Source of the DNA: Thermoplasmata archaeon | Lineage (GTDB): Archaea > Thermoplasmatota > Thermoplasmata > Thermoplasmatales > GCA-001856825 | Direction: 5' to 3' | Length of the DNA stretch: 64,000 nucleotides | Assembly (NCBI GenBank): GCA_021792255.1 | Contig: JAJYUZ010000002.1 | Coordinates: 97,444 to 161,443 of the forward strand | In this document: piece after piece, positions 17,814 through 26,761 of the stretch | Layout of the letters: each line of letters begins with the position of its first letter | Position numbering within the stretch: the first letter of the stretch is position 1 | Notes under the pieces: model-generated | What the model was told of the DNA's origin: nothing | Database searches by the model: none | Seen by the model: the letters and a program-made list of their open reading frames with translations, nothing else | Made by a program: the position numbers and the translations under genes

Positions 17814-18509
17814 ATGGTCAAAGTAGAGGACGCTCTTATTGCCAGGTACGAATCAAAGGGACACAGATTCGAAGTACTCGTAGACCAAAAATTAGTGGAT
17901 TTAGTAAAATCAGGAAAGAACGTCAACGTTTCTGATTATATGGCAGCGGACGTAGTTTTCAAGGATAGCAGTAAGGGCGACAGGGCATCTGATGAAGTCA
18001 TCAAGGAAGTATTCGGGACAGAAGACTTCCCAACTGTGGTCACAGAAATAGTAAAGAAGGGACAAGTGCAGCTGACCACAGATCAGAGAAGAAGAATGCT
18101 CGAGGAAAAAAGGAGACAGATCATCGAAATAATCTCAAGGGAATCTATGAACCCCCAGTCCGGAACGCCCCATCCTCCTCAGAGGATTGAGAAGGCAATG
18201 GAGGAAGCAAAAGTGAGGATCGATCCGTTCAAGAGCGCAGAGGAGCAGATAAACGAAGTTCTAAAGGCAATAAGAGTAATTCTTCCCATTAGGTTCGAGC
18301 ACGTAAAAATGGAGATAGAGGTTCCAGGAACCGAATACGGAAAGATTTATGCAGAAATGACCCACCTGGGACAAATCATAAAGGAAGATTGGAAGAACAA
18401 CGGGAATTACAGCGCAGTATTGGAAATTCCTGCTGGAGTTCAGGATCAACTGTACGATTTCCTGAACAAGAGAACGAAAGGCAACGTAGATATTAAATTG
18501 ATAAAGTAG
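17814..18509 (+). CDS. sdo1: SBDS/Sdo1 ribosome maturation factor
   Basis: Orthologue of the Shwachman-Bodian-Diamond protein, which in eukaryotes helps release aIF6/eIF6 from the large subunit. The N-terminal FYSH domain has RYESKGHRFEVLVD, then DVVFKDSSKGDRAS, FGTEDF and LTTDQRRRMLEEKRRQII; the C-terminal ferredoxin-like domain completes 232 residues. ATG at 17814 is used rather than GTG at 17802, which overlaps the psmA stop. Its place between proteasome and exosome genes is a classic archaeal arrangement. Confidence 0.93.
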   Translation: MVKVEDALIARYESKGHRFEVLVDQKLVDLVKSGKNVNVSDYMAADVVFKDSSKGDRASDEVIKEVFGTEDFPTVVTEIVKKGQVQLTTDQRRRMLEEKRRQIIEIISRESMNPQSGTPHPPQRIEKAMEEAKVRIDPFKSAEEQINEVLKAIRVILPIRFEHVKMEIEVPGTEYGKIYAEMTHLGQIIKEDWKNNGNYSAVLEIPAGVQDQLYDFLNKRTKGNVDIKLIK

Positions 18510-18515
18510 AGGTGA

Positions 18516-19184
18516 ATGTATTTGGATATAGAGAGGAAGATTGTTTTACCAGGAGAAGAGATAAGTCTAGAAGGAATGAAACAAGGAAACGGAATTTATC
18601 ACGACGGCGGAAAGTACTACTCCTACCAGATGGGAGTAATTCAGACGTACAACAATTATGCGAACGTAATTCCGTTGTCAGGAAAGTACTATCCTGTGAG
18701 AAATGACAGGGTAATAGGGAAGGTCGTTGACGTAGCACCCTCTTTCTGGATAATGGACATAAGGGGGCCCTACCCGGGTTTCCTTCACATAAACGATACT
18801 CCATGGAAAAATTTGGATCAGGAGCTTAACAAGATACTAAGAGTAAGCGATACCGTATTCCTGAAGGTCAACGAGATAACGGAGTCAAGGCAGATATGGC
18901 TCTCTCTCAAAGATGCGGGCCTGAGAAAGTTAGAGGGGGGTCACATAGTAATGGTCCAGCCTACAAAGGTATCCAGGATAATCGGTAAGGGTGGATCGAT
19001 GGTCAATACCATAAAAGAACTGACTGGAGTGAAGGTCCAGTTGGGCCAGAACGGCGTGGTATGGCTTGACGGACCGGCGGACAAAGTCATGACCGTGAGA
19101 AAAATACTGAAGTACATTGAGAAGGAAGCGCATACTTCGGGACTGACGGATAGAGTGAAAAAGATACTAGAAGAGAGTAGGTGA
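18516..19184 (+). CDS. rrp4: Exosome RNA-binding cap subunit Rrp4
   Basis: Cap protein that guides RNA into the archaeal exosome. Domain order: N-terminal domain (1-60), S1 domain with [21 protein letters not shown], and KH domain with [18 protein letters not shown] (GxxG loop) near residues 150-167. Length 222. The ATG follows a GAGGTG Shine-Dalgarno by two bases, closer than usual but the only ATG fitting homology. Its stop overlaps the region of the rrp41 start. Confidence 0.94.
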   Translation: MYLDIERKIVLPGEEISLEGMKQGNGIYHDGGKYYSYQMGVIQTYNNYANVIPLSGKYYPVRNDRVIGKVVDVAPSFWIMDIRGPYPGFLHINDTPWKNLDQELNKILRVSDTVFLKVNEITESRQIWLSLKDAGLRKLEGGHIVMVQPTKVSRIIGKGGSMVNTIKELTGVKVQLGQNGVVWLDGPADKVMTVRKILKYIEKEAHTSGLTDRVKKILEESR

Positions 19185-19189
19185 TTGAA

Positions 19190-19945
19190 ATGGGAGGAAC
19201 GCAAAGCGATATAAAACTGATGAACGAAGAAGGTTTGAGAATAGATGGAAGGAAATTCAACGAGCTGAGGCCAATACGAATTGAGGTAGGAGTTCTAAAC
19301 AGGGCAGATGGCTCTGCCTACATAGAGTGGGGAGGGAACAAGGTTCTGGTTGCAGTATATGGACCAAGGGAGGCATTCCCAAAACACACTCAGAATCCCT
19401 CAAGGGCCATAATAAATGCCAGATACAACATGGCAGCATTTTCTGTCGATGAAAGAAAGAGACCAGGACCGGACAGAAGGGCGGTTGAGATAAGCAAGGT
19501 CATTGGCGAGGCACTCGAGTGCGCGGTTTTCACGGAGCAGTTTCCGAGGACCAGCATAGACGTTTACATAGAAGTGCTCCAGGCTGACGCAGGAACGAGA
19601 ATTGCGGGTCTTACTGCGGCTTCGGTGGCATTGGTCGATGCAGGAATACCAATGAAAGATATGGTAGTTGGATGTGCGGCCGGGAAAATCGACGGTAAGG
19701 TCGTGCTAGATCTGAATAAAGAAGAGGATAACTACGGTCAGGCAGATCTCCCGATGGCAATAATTCCCAGAACGCAAGAAATAGTGCTTCTACAGATGGA
19801 TGGAAATTTGACTCGGGAGGAACTGGAAGAGGCAGTGGAAATGTCAAAGAAGGCAGCGACGTACATCTCTGATCTTCAAAAAGAAGCTTTAATGGCCAAA
19901 TATAAGAGTCAGGAACCAGAGAAGGAAGGTGAGCGCGATGAGTAA
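19190..19945 (+). CDS. rrp41: Exosome catalytic subunit Rrp41
   Basis: Phosphorolytic 3'-5' RNase subunit (RNase PH fold) that forms the hexameric ring with Rrp42. [27 protein letters not shown], the arginine-rich [13 protein letters not shown] phosphate/RNA-binding area and [16 protein letters not shown], holding the catalytic aspartates, are all present. The ATG at 19190 follows GGTGAT; a GTG at 19181 adds three residues. It ends inside the first codons of the rrp42 reading frame. Confidence 0.95.
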   Translation: MGGTQSDIKLMNEEGLRIDGRKFNELRPIRIEVGVLNRADGSAYIEWGGNKVLVAVYGPREAFPKHTQNPSRAIINARYNMAAFSVDERKRPGPDRRAVEISKVIGEALECAVFTEQFPRTSIDVYIEVLQADAGTRIAGLTAASVALVDAGIPMKDMVVGCAAGKIDGKVVLDLNKEEDNYGQADLPMAIIPRTQEIVLLQMDGNLTREELEEAVEMSKKAATYISDLQKEALMAKYKSQEPEKEGERDE

Positions 19946-20723
19946 AAGCGCTGATGAAATAGTATATGGATTGAAGAGGGAATACTTAGAGAAGATTTGC
20001 GCAGAAGGAAACAGGATCGACGGAAGAAAGCTAGATGAAATGAGGAATCTCGTCGTTAACACGAACTTCGTGCCTAGGGCAGAAGGATCAGCGGAAGTCA
20101 GGCTGGGGGACACTAGGGTCTTGGTCGGAATCAAGGTAGAACAGGGCGAACCCTTTCCCGATACTCCGAAGAGTGGCATATTGACCACAAATGCAGAGAT
20201 GTTACCAATGGCTTCGCCGATTTTTGAATCTGGCCCGCCAAGTGAGGATGCAATAGAGCTGGCGAGAGTCGTCGACAGAGGAATAAGGGAGTCAAAGATG
20301 ATCGATCTAGATAAACTTGTCATAAAGGAGGGAGAGAAGGTCTGGGTCGTCTTCATAGATATGCACATTCTAGATTACGACGGTAACTTGATCGACGCTT
20401 GCTCTATAGGTGCGGTAGCCGCACTTCTAAATTCCAAAGTCCCTGCGTCAGAGATCGGAGCTGAGGATTACCCACTACCAATAAGCCACGTCCCCGTCAC
20501 CATAACTTTTGCAAAAATAGGATCAACTGTGGTAGCCGACCCGAACCTAGAGGAGGAGGAAGTTGCATCGGCAAGACTGTCCGTGGCGACAAACGAAAAT
20601 GGAGACGTAGTCGCAATGCAGAAAGGTCTGGGGGGAAGCATAACTAAAGAGGAGCTTTTCTCTGCCGTAGACACCTCCATAAAAGTGGGAAAGGATATTA
20701 GGAAGAGAGTACTGGGGAGATGA
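19938..20723 (+). CDS. rrp42: Exosome non-catalytic ring subunit Rrp42
   Basis: Partner of Rrp41 in the exosome ring. RNase PH fold of 261 residues with [33 protein letters not shown] and [32 protein letters not shown]. The catalytic aspartate set of Rrp41 is not conserved, as usual. ATG at 19938 follows AAGGTGAGCGCG; the reading frame overlaps the rrp41 end by 8 bp. Confidence 0.94.
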   Translation: MSKSADEIVYGLKREYLEKICAEGNRIDGRKLDEMRNLVVNTNFVPRAEGSAEVRLGDTRVLVGIKVEQGEPFPDTPKSGILTTNAEMLPMASPIFESGPPSEDAIELARVVDRGIRESKMIDLDKLVIKEGEKVWVVFIDMHILDYDGNLIDACSIGAVAALLNSKVPASEIGAEDYPLPISHVPVTITFAKIGSTVVADPNLEEEEVASARLSVATNENGDVVAMQKGLGGSITKEELFSAVDTSIKVGKDIRKRVLGR

Positions 20724-20727
20724 GTCA

Positions 20728-20985
20728 ATGGCGAAGAGGACAAGAAAGGTAGGAAGCTCTGGCAGATTCGGGGCCAGGTACGGTTCAACAGTCAAGAAGA
20801 GGTGGCTAGAGATGGAAAATCTCAGAAAGACAACGTACATCTGCCCTAGATGCCATCACGTTTCGGTTAAGAGAGAGCACCCTGGGATATGGGAGTGCAG
20901 GAAGTGTGGGTTTGAATTTGTAGGAGACGCCTATGCTCCAGAGTTGAATACCGAGTTCAAAAAGGTGGACCTGGAAAATGTTTAA
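20728..20985 (+). CDS. rpl37ae: Large-subunit ribosomal protein L37Ae
   Basis: Zinc-ribbon ribosomal protein of 85 residues: basic start AKRTRKVGSSGRFGARYG, then CPRCHH and CRKCGF, the four cysteines that bind zinc. It starts four bases after the rrp42 stop region and overlaps the rpo12 start by 8 bp. Confidence 0.96.
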   Translation: MAKRTRKVGSSGRFGARYGSTVKKRWLEMENLRKTTYICPRCHHVSVKREHPGIWECRKCGFEFVGDAYAPELNTEFKKVDLENV

Positions 20986-21109
20986 GTGCATAAGGTGTGG
21001 AAGGGAACTGAAAGACGAAGGAGATACGACACAGTTCGAGTGCGAGTGTGGGTCAAAGGTATTCGTCAGGATTCCCGGGAACGTTGTGAAGTCCGTAGAA
21101 GTCAAATAG
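20978..21109 (+). CDS. rpo12: RNA polymerase subunit Rpo12 (RpoP)
   Basis: A 43-residue zinc-binding polymerase subunit. The sequence begins MFKCIRCGRELKD, continues with TQFECECGSKVFVR and ends in a short basic/acidic tail: CxxC plus CxC cysteines. It overlaps the end of rpl37ae by 8 bp, the usual archaeal L37Ae-Rpo12 pairing, and its stop abuts the pus10 ATG at 21110. Confidence 0.93.
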   Translation: MFKCIRCGRELKDEGDTTQFECECGSKVFVRIPGNVVKSVEVK

Positions 21110-22180
21110 ATGTTCCTTTGTGACCACTGCAGGGAAAGGCTTTCCCACAGGCTCGTTCAACCATCGATTGATACAGGAATTTGTGACCTTTGTGGAAATC
21201 TGATGGAACACGTAGACGACTATTTCGAAATGTTTAAGGAAGAATCCAAACGTTATGAATTCTCAACTTTCCTGATAGGCGTCAGGACTTCCAAGGAGAG
21301 TTTACAAAAAGACAGGGAGATAATAGAGAGTGCCGGGACAAGGATAAGAAGCTACAAGGAAGAGTTTCAGTTCTTGCTGGGAAGCAAGATAGAACGGGAA
21401 CTTCATTACACAGTGGATTTCGGTATGCCGGAATTCGTGTTTATGGTAAGCCAGGAGAATATGGATTATTCTATAAAGATCAAGTCGGTGTACATTAAGG
21501 GCAGGTACCTCAAGAAGAGAAGAGGTATTCCTCAATCTCCCTGGATAAAACCAGGGAGGGGAAAGGAAATGGAGAAATCTGTCTCTGAATACATCGGTCA
21601 GCAGGTGTGCAATGCCTTCGAAGGAAAGAACTATAACTTCTTTGCATTGGGAAGAGAAGACGTTGACGCCTTGATGCTTGGAACGGGAAGACCATTCTAC
21701 GTACAGGTGGAGACTCCCACCAAGAGAAGCATTGACCTCACCAATCTGTCCGAACGGGTCCTGATGGAATCAAAGGAAGGAGTGGAGATAATCGACATAT
21801 CAATGGCGAAACAGTCCGAGATCGACGGCATGAAAGATCTGAGGCCGGACAAGACCTACGAGGTGGGATTGACAATAGAAGAAGGGAATAGGTCAGATCT
21901 GGAAGAGGTCCTGAAGAAGTACTCTAATTTTAAAATCGATCAGAGAACTCCAAGCCGGGTTTTAAACATACGCAAGGACAAAACAAGAGAAAGAAGAATA
22001 AGATCGATCGAAATTGAACGCTTCTCAGGGAAACAACTGATTTTGATTATAACTGCGGAAGCGGGAACTTATATCAAGGAATTCATAACGGGAGACAACG
22101 GCCGCACTGTTCCCAGCCTCAAGAATGAGTTGAACATAAACGTTAAAATAGATTATCTTAATGTGCTCGAGGTCAAATAG
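21110..22180 (+). CDS. pus10: tRNA pseudouridine synthase Pus10
   Basis: Makes pseudouridine 54/55 in archaeal tRNAs. The N-terminus has two CxxC pairs (C4/C7 and C25/C28) of the family's zinc site, a THUMP-like section follows, and the catalytic block GREDVDALMLGTGRPF sits at 181-196 with its aspartate. Close to the C-terminus is AGTYIKEFITGDNGRTVPS, typical of Pus10. Length is 356 residues. It begins immediately at the rpo12 stop and is followed by rpl21e. Confidence 0.93.
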   Translation: MFLCDHCRERLSHRLVQPSIDTGICDLCGNLMEHVDDYFEMFKEESKRYEFSTFLIGVRTSKESLQKDREIIESAGTRIRSYKEEFQFLLGSKIERELHYTVDFGMPEFVFMVSQENMDYSIKIKSVYIKGRYLKKRRGIPQSPWIKPGRGKEMEKSVSEYIGQQVCNAFEGKNYNFFALGREDVDALMLGTGRPFYVQVETPTKRSIDLTNLSERVLMESKEGVEIIDISMAKQSEIDGMKDLRPDKTYEVGLTIEEGNRSDLEEVLKKYSNFKIDQRTPSRVLNIRKDKTRERRIRSIEIERFSGKQLILIITAEAGTYIKEFITGDNGRTVPSLKNELNINVKIDYLNVLEVK

Positions 22181-22189
22181 GGGATAAAA

Positions 22190-22480
22190 ATGGCGAAAAT
22201 GTCTCATGGTCCTAGATCTAAAACGAGATACAAGCTGAGGAAGAAGCTAAAAGAGAAGGGACCAGTTACCGTAAACAGGATAGTTAAGAGGTTCGAGGTA
22301 GGAGACAGTGTAGCCATCGATATTGAACCATCATTTCACAATGGAATGCCTTTCAAGAGATTTCAAGGTATGACTGGCGTGGTAGAGGGACAAAGAGGAG
22401 ATGCCTACATTGTAAAGATAAGCGATCAGGGGAAACCGAAAACAGTTGTCGCTTATCCAATACACCTGAAAAGGGCGTGA
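22190..22480 (+). CDS. rpl21e: Large-subunit ribosomal protein L21e
   Basis: A 96-residue basic ribosomal protein with SHGPRSKTRYKLRKK at the N-terminus and an SH3-like core FEVGDSVAIDIEPSFHNGMP and MTGVVEGQRGDAYIV. Preceded by GGGATAAAA close to the ATG, 9 bp after pus10. Confidence 0.96.
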   Translation: MAKMSHGPRSKTRYKLRKKLKEKGPVTVNRIVKRFEVGDSVAIDIEPSFHNGMPFKRFQGMTGVVEGQRGDAYIVKISDQGKPKTVVAYPIHLKRA

Positions 22481-22489
22481 ACACGAAGA

Positions 22490-22801
22490 ATGAAGATAGA
22501 TTATATCCCTCTGGCTAAGGCAAAGGAGCTCCTCAACGACGCATCCAAGGAGAGGGAACTCAACGACGTCCAGACGTCAGCTCTGAAACACGTCAGCAAA
22601 TTCTCAAAGATATCAGCAGACAAGGCTGCAAAACTTCAAAAGGAACTGGTAGCACTTGGGCTGGAAGATATAATGGCAGTAAAGGTCATAGACATCATGC
22701 CTGCGAACCTAGATGAGCTTAGATCCGTTCTATATCCTCGGATCCAGAATCTGGATCAGGATCTTGGCAACAAAATTGTCGAAACTCTTCACAAAAGGTG
22801 A
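22490..22801 (+). CDS. rpo4: RNA polymerase subunit Rpo4 (RpoF)
   Basis: A 103-residue HRDC-like helical protein of the Rpb4/RpoF family: LAKAKELLNDASKERELNDVQ, then ALKHVSKFSKIS and IMPANLDELRSVLYPR. With Rpo7 it makes the polymerase stalk. Position between L21e and DUF655 is the conserved archaeal order L21e-Rpo4-DUF655-KsgA. Its stop overlaps the GTG start of the next gene. Confidence 0.9.
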   Translation: MKIDYIPLAKAKELLNDASKERELNDVQTSALKHVSKFSKISADKAAKLQKELVALGLEDIMAVKVIDIMPANLDELRSVLYPRIQNLDQDLGNKIVETLHKR

Positions 22802-23355
22802 TTTTTTTGGAAGAGTATGCGTATGTACTTGATATTCTACCACAAGGAAGAATGGAGGAAAAGGCATTCAAAAGGATACCACTATCCCTCGCAATCGGAG
22901 AGGAAGAGCTGAAACTCTTTGAGTTGATCCCGAAGCAGGGCATCGTAATGATGATCGGCGATAGGGTGTACATAGGAAAAGACATTGAAAAGAGGGACAA
23001 GATAGGTAGTGTCAGAAGAAGGATATCATTCGATGAACTCACCCCAGGTGCGCAGAACGAAATAGAATTTGTGCTCAGGCAAATTATAGAAAAGAACGAA
23101 CCGCGGTTTGTAAATTTCTTCAACAGTGCCCAACCAGTTACAGCAAGGCTTCATCAGCTAGACCTGCTTTACGGCGTCGGAAAAAACTTGATGTGGGAAA
23201 TACTCGACGAGAGGAAAAAGGGACCCTTCAAGAATTTCCAGGACCTTAAGACCAGAGTAAAGGGCCTGAGGGACCCCGAAAAGATGATCACGGAAAGGAT
23301 CATAAGAGAACTGAGAAACAAGGAAGAGAGACACAGGCTATTCGTTTCCGGATAA
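22798..23355 (+). CDS. DUF655 RNA-binding protein
   Basis: A 185-residue archaeal DUF655 protein. The N-terminal two thirds is OB-fold-like (EYAYVLDILPQGR, IVMMIGDRVYIGK). The C-terminal part contains helix-hairpin-helix-like LYGVGKNLMWEILDERKKGPF. It is always near rpo4 and ksgA in euryarchaea, suggesting a role in ribosome biogenesis, but no reaction is established that I know of. GTG start at 22798, overlapping the rpo4 stop. Confidence 0.88.
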   Translation: MIFLEEYAYVLDILPQGRMEEKAFKRIPLSLAIGEEELKLFELIPKQGIVMMIGDRVYIGKDIEKRDKIGSVRRRISFDELTPGAQNEIEFVLRQIIEKNEPRFVNFFNSAQPVTARLHQLDLLYGVGKNLMWEILDERKKGPFKNFQDLKTRVKGLRDPEKMITERIIRELRNKEERHRLFVSG

Positions 23356-23358
23356 GCA

Positions 23359-24063
23359 ATGCGAAGAAGCAAACAGGCAGGGATAAACTTCCTTAACGAT
23401 CCAAGACTGGCAGAGAGAATAGTCTCTGCTGTCGACTACTCTGGTAAAGATGTGCTGGAGGTGGGGGCTGGACTGGGTCAGCTCACAAGATTCTTTCAGA
23501 ACTACAGGTCGCTGACACTGATTGAACGAGAAAGCGATTTCGCAGAGCGATTAAGGAAATCTTTTCCGGCTGCCACAGTAATAAATGAAGATGCACTGAA
23601 AGTTCAGTGGCCAAAGTTCGATGTGTTTGTTTCCAACATGCCTTATTCTATCTCCTCCCCCCTTCTGGAGAAGCTCTGGAATTCTAGCTTTGAAGTAGGG
23701 GTGGTCACTATCCAAAAGGAGGTGGCGGACAGGATTACTGCCCTTCCCAAGACCAAGGATTATTCAAGGCTGTCTATAATGATGCAGTTGAAATTCAATG
23801 TCCAAAGGGAATTTGACATTCCCCCCTCTAAATTTACTCCCTCTCCGAAGGTCTACAGCACCGTCCTCAGGCTTGAGAGAAGAGACACAAAGATTCCGGA
23901 TGGATTTGATGAGTTTCTGAAATTACTTTTCTCGCAGAGGAGAAAGAAGCTTAGGAACATCTTAGATTCAGAATCGTCAGGAGAAAAGAGGCCAGAAGAA
24001 CTCACACTTCCAGAACTGATAGAGCTTTTCGAGAAAATCAGCGCGCGGCAACGATCTTTATGA
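23359..24063 (+). CDS. rsmA: 16S rRNA dimethyladenosine transferase
   Basis: KsgA/Dim1 methyltransferase that dimethylates two adenines near the 3' end of 16S rRNA. GINFLNDPRLAERIV, the SAM motif VLEVGAGLGQLTR, LIERES, the catalytic VSNMPYSISSP (NxPY) and FTPSPKVYSTVLRL are present. At 234 residues it is slightly short. Its 3' end overlaps the convergent GTPase gene by 26 bp. Confidence 0.94.
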   Translation: MRRSKQAGINFLNDPRLAERIVSAVDYSGKDVLEVGAGLGQLTRFFQNYRSLTLIERESDFAERLRKSFPAATVINEDALKVQWPKFDVFVSNMPYSISSPLLEKLWNSSFEVGVVTIQKEVADRITALPKTKDYSRLSIMMQLKFNVQREFDIPPSKFTPSPKVYSTVLRLERRDTKIPDGFDEFLKLLFSQRRKKLRNILDSESSGEKRPEELTLPELIELFEKISARQRSL

Positions 24064-25225
24064 CGTCTCCATCTTCTAGCACGTAATCCCTCCCCAATAC
24101 TCTCTTGGTTCTACCATTAACTGCTCTGATGAATCTCTCTCCTAGATCAGAGTGTACTTTGTAGGCTAGGTCTATGGCGGTTGAACCTTGTTTCATCAGA
24201 ACAGCATCTGGAAGAACGTTGCCGTTCTTATCTGTCCAATGATTTTCATCTTCGACTGGATAAACAACGATCATCTTTAGCACATTGTAGACGAGATATT
24301 CAACGGCCTGCTGTGTTTTTGTTCCGCGATTATGGACCATGAAGTCGCTAACTTTCTTAAGGGCTTCCCTCTGAGCTGCGTTGAGCCTTCCCTCATCCGC
24401 CACTCTAAATGACTCATCTCCAGGGAAATAATCAATGAGTCCAGCCTTCGAAGCCTTTCTCAGCACTAACTCGTAATCTCCAGATACGACCAGAGCTTCC
24501 CTTTCTATCAATTTGGAAGCTTCGTTTGAATCTATCTTATCTCCCTTTGTAGCTACGATGATTCCGGGTTTTGAAAGTCTTATTATTTCCTCTGCTAATC
24601 GAATGGTAACCTGATCGTCCCAGTTTCTCAGATTGCTCGGAATTGCAGCATTCTTTACGGCCAGAGAGACGTCCTTCTGGTCTATACCTAGTCCGGATAT
24701 CTTCTCATAAATTATTGCATCCAGTTTCCCCCCCTCGCTTTCAATCTTTCTTAGATTCCGAATGAGCCCATCAGAAAGGATGTTGGTCAACCACAGTACG
24801 ATCTCTTTGTGTACAAACTCTGCATCTGCCAAAGGATCGTATTTGCCTTTCCCGACAGGATTACCGTTCTGATCCAAAGATCCTGTTGAGTCAATGACCT
24901 GAATGAATCCATCTGCTCTCCTCAGATCATCGAGGAATTTATTGCCCAACCCCTTGCCTTCGTGTGCGCCTGGTACCAGGCCCGCAACATCTATCAGCTC
25001 GACGGGAACCAGTCTGGTTCCATTGACACATCTTCCAAAGTTCGGGTTGCACTTTTTTCCCAGTTCTGTGTCTGGACATCTGGACCTGATATAGGTCACA
25101 CCCTTGTTTGACTCTATGGTGGTGAAAGGATAGTCAGCTATTTCAACCGGATTTTCGGTTAGGGCAGAGAAAAAAGTACTCTTGCCTACGTTTGGTTTTC
25201 CTATTATACCAACCAGGATGCTCAT
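24038..25225 (-). CDS. TGS-domain GTPase, YchF/OLA1-related
   Basis: An Obg-superfamily P-loop NTPase of 395 residues. G1 GKPNVGKST at 9-17, the switch region YPFTTIESNKG, G3 DVAGLVPGAHEGKGLG and G4-like ATKGDKID are visible, and a TGS domain closes the protein (VNGRTKRVLGRDYVLEDGDVI). It is the archaeal YchF-like type with a Cys-containing insert (KKCNPNFGRC). A translation- or ribosome-linked role is known for relatives. It overlaps rsmA at its 3' end and the UPF0179 gene at its start by 4 bp. Confidence 0.9.
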   Translation of the reverse strand: MSILVGIIGKPNVGKSTFFSALTENPVEIADYPFTTIESNKGVTYIRSRCPDTELGKKCNPNFGRCVNGTRLVPVELIDVAGLVPGAHEGKGLGNKFLDDLRRADGFIQVIDSTGSLDQNGNPVGKGKYDPLADAEFVHKEIVLWLTNILSDGLIRNLRKIESEGGKLDAIIYEKISGLGIDQKDVSLAVKNAAIPSNLRNWDDQVTIRLAEEIIRLSKPGIIVATKGDKIDSNEASKLIEREALVVSGDYELVLRKASKAGLIDYFPGDESFRVADEGRLNAAQREALKKVSDFMVHNRGTKTQQAVEYLVYNVLKMIVVYPVEDENHWTDKNGNVLPDAVLMKQGSTAIDLAYKVHSDLGERFIRAVNGRTKRVLGRDYVLEDGDVIKIVAAR

Positions 25226-25644
25226 TCTATCTTAACTTCTACTAAACCGTAACCTCTCGGACATTTTCCATCCTGCACGCTGCTCACCTTGATCTTTGAC
25301 TTGTCTTTCATGTAACTAAGAATGCAGATATCTGCATGCTGACAGAAATAATCGTCGCAGTCTGGTCGCTTGTAGGTGACCTTTGCACCCTCCTTGGAGA
25401 TCTTTTTCGGAATCATTACACTCCTCACTTCTTCTTTTACCTCTACGGTGTAAACTTTGTCTGCCTCGTGAATGAAACACTTGTGCTCCTTTTCTCTGAA
25501 TTTAACGACCCTGTAATACGAACCGGGTGTGAGGTTGTGGCACACGTTCTTCAGATTGCAAACATTACACTCTTGAGCTGGGGAAAAATACTGGAACACC
25601 GCACCTTCTTTGGTCAGATTTTTTGGTACAAGTGTTATTACCAT
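25222..25644 (-). CDS. UPF0179 family cysteine-rich protein
   Basis: An archaeal UPF0179 protein of 140 residues and unknown function. It has eight cysteines in two sets of four: ECNVCNLKNVC plus HKCFIH, and DCDDYFCQHADIC plus GKCPRG. The twofold spacing suggests two metal or iron-sulfur sites. It overlaps egsA by one base and the GTPase by 4 bp, so the three form a tight operon. See findings. Confidence 0.85.
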   Translation of the reverse strand: MVITLVPKNLTKEGAVFQYFSPAQECNVCNLKNVCHNLTPGSYYRVVKFREKEHKCFIHEADKVYTVEVKEEVRSVMIPKKISKEGAKVTYKRPDCDDYFCQHADICILSYMKDKSKIKVSSVQDGKCPRGYGLVEVKIE

Positions 25645-26702
25645 TATGCAACGCCCGTCAGGTGTAATGCTTCCCGGGCAGCACTTTCGCTAAGCCCACT
25701 TTCTCCCAGTATTGTGTATCTGTCGGGTCTTGTCTTGTGTGCCATCATAAGAGCCTGAATCGCATCTTCCTCTGTGAGAGAGACCTGATCAAGCGTTGTT
25801 GGTGCACCTATCGTCTGGAGTGTGTTCTTGATCATTACCCAGTCAGCTCCATGTAGGTACATGGCAATTATAGAACCTATTCCACAGAGCTCTCCATGCA
25901 ATCCATTACCTTTTTTGATTGTGTTTACTGCGTGAGCAAACATATGCTCAGAACCAGATGCAGGTCTTGAACTTCCCGCAACGCTCATCGCGATGCCGGA
26001 AAATACGATCTGTTTTATTACTAGCCACACGCTCTCTTCGATGTGTGGTTTGATCTGTGAGGCGTTATTGATTATTTCTCTTGCGGCAAATTCAGAAATT
26101 GCATAGGCTGAACTGCTCACCTTTTCTCCCTTTAATCGATGACCGAGATTCCAGTCCCTTAGTGCGGGTAGATTGGAAAGGACATCAGCTGCGCCCGATG
26201 CAAGGAATCTGAAAGGGGCAGTAACTATGATTTCGGTGTCTGCAATAATTGCAGCCGGCATCGTGGCTTCTACGGAATAGGACAGACCATTCTTACTTAT
26301 AGTAGCCCTTGGGCTCGCGACACCATCATGACTTGCAGAAGTAGGAATAGAGATGAAATCCAGTCCCAAGTCAAAAGCACTCTTCTTTGCAATGTCGATC
26401 TTGCTCCCTCCTCCTATTCCAATTATTACCCTTGCATCGACTTTCCTGGTCTGCTCTTTTACTTTCTCTACGTTTTCTTCTGTAGCCTGACCCGTGATGA
26501 CAATACTGGTTTCTATACCTGAAGACTTAAGAAGATCCTTAACTCGTTCACCTGCTAGCTTCACGGTGGTCTGACCAGTAACTATTATCCCACTTTTCGA
26601 ACTCGTAAGTTTGTTGAAGACCTCACCAGTCTTTTCTATTGCACCGTGGCCGCCGATCACTTCTCTAGGAAGGATCATCTCTGCCAATTTCTCGAATGGC
26701 AC
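25644..26702 (-). CDS. egsA: NAD(P)-dependent sn-glycerol-1-phosphate dehydrogenase
   Basis: Makes the archaeal lipid backbone glycerol 1-phosphate from dihydroxyacetone phosphate. The 352-residue protein has the nucleotide-binding VIIGIGGGSKIDIAK, IPTSASHDGVASPRATI, and the zinc ligands in the C-terminal half (GSEHMFAHAVNTI and LHGELCGIGSI). It is the first gene of the minus-strand operon with UPF0179 and the GTPase. Confidence 0.95.
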   Translation of the reverse strand: MPFEKLAEMILPREVIGGHGAIEKTGEVFNKLTSSKSGIIVTGQTTVKLAGERVKDLLKSSGIETSIVITGQATEENVEKVKEQTRKVDARVIIGIGGGSKIDIAKKSAFDLGLDFISIPTSASHDGVASPRATISKNGLSYSVEATMPAAIIADTEIIVTAPFRFLASGAADVLSNLPALRDWNLGHRLKGEKVSSSAYAISEFAAREIINNASQIKPHIEESVWLVIKQIVFSGIAMSVAGSSRPASGSEHMFAHAVNTIKKGNGLHGELCGIGSIIAMYLHGADWVMIKNTLQTIGAPTTLDQVSLTEEDAIQALMMAHKTRPDRYTILGESGLSESAAREALHLTGVA

Positions 26703-26761
26703 ACCGCCATATCCAATATTGATTATTTATCGTTTGCCTGTTCTAACCGATGCTTCTACTT

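Noticed and set aside
19889..20368. 159-residue minus-strand frame over rrp42
   Set aside because: Shadow of a conserved exosome gene.
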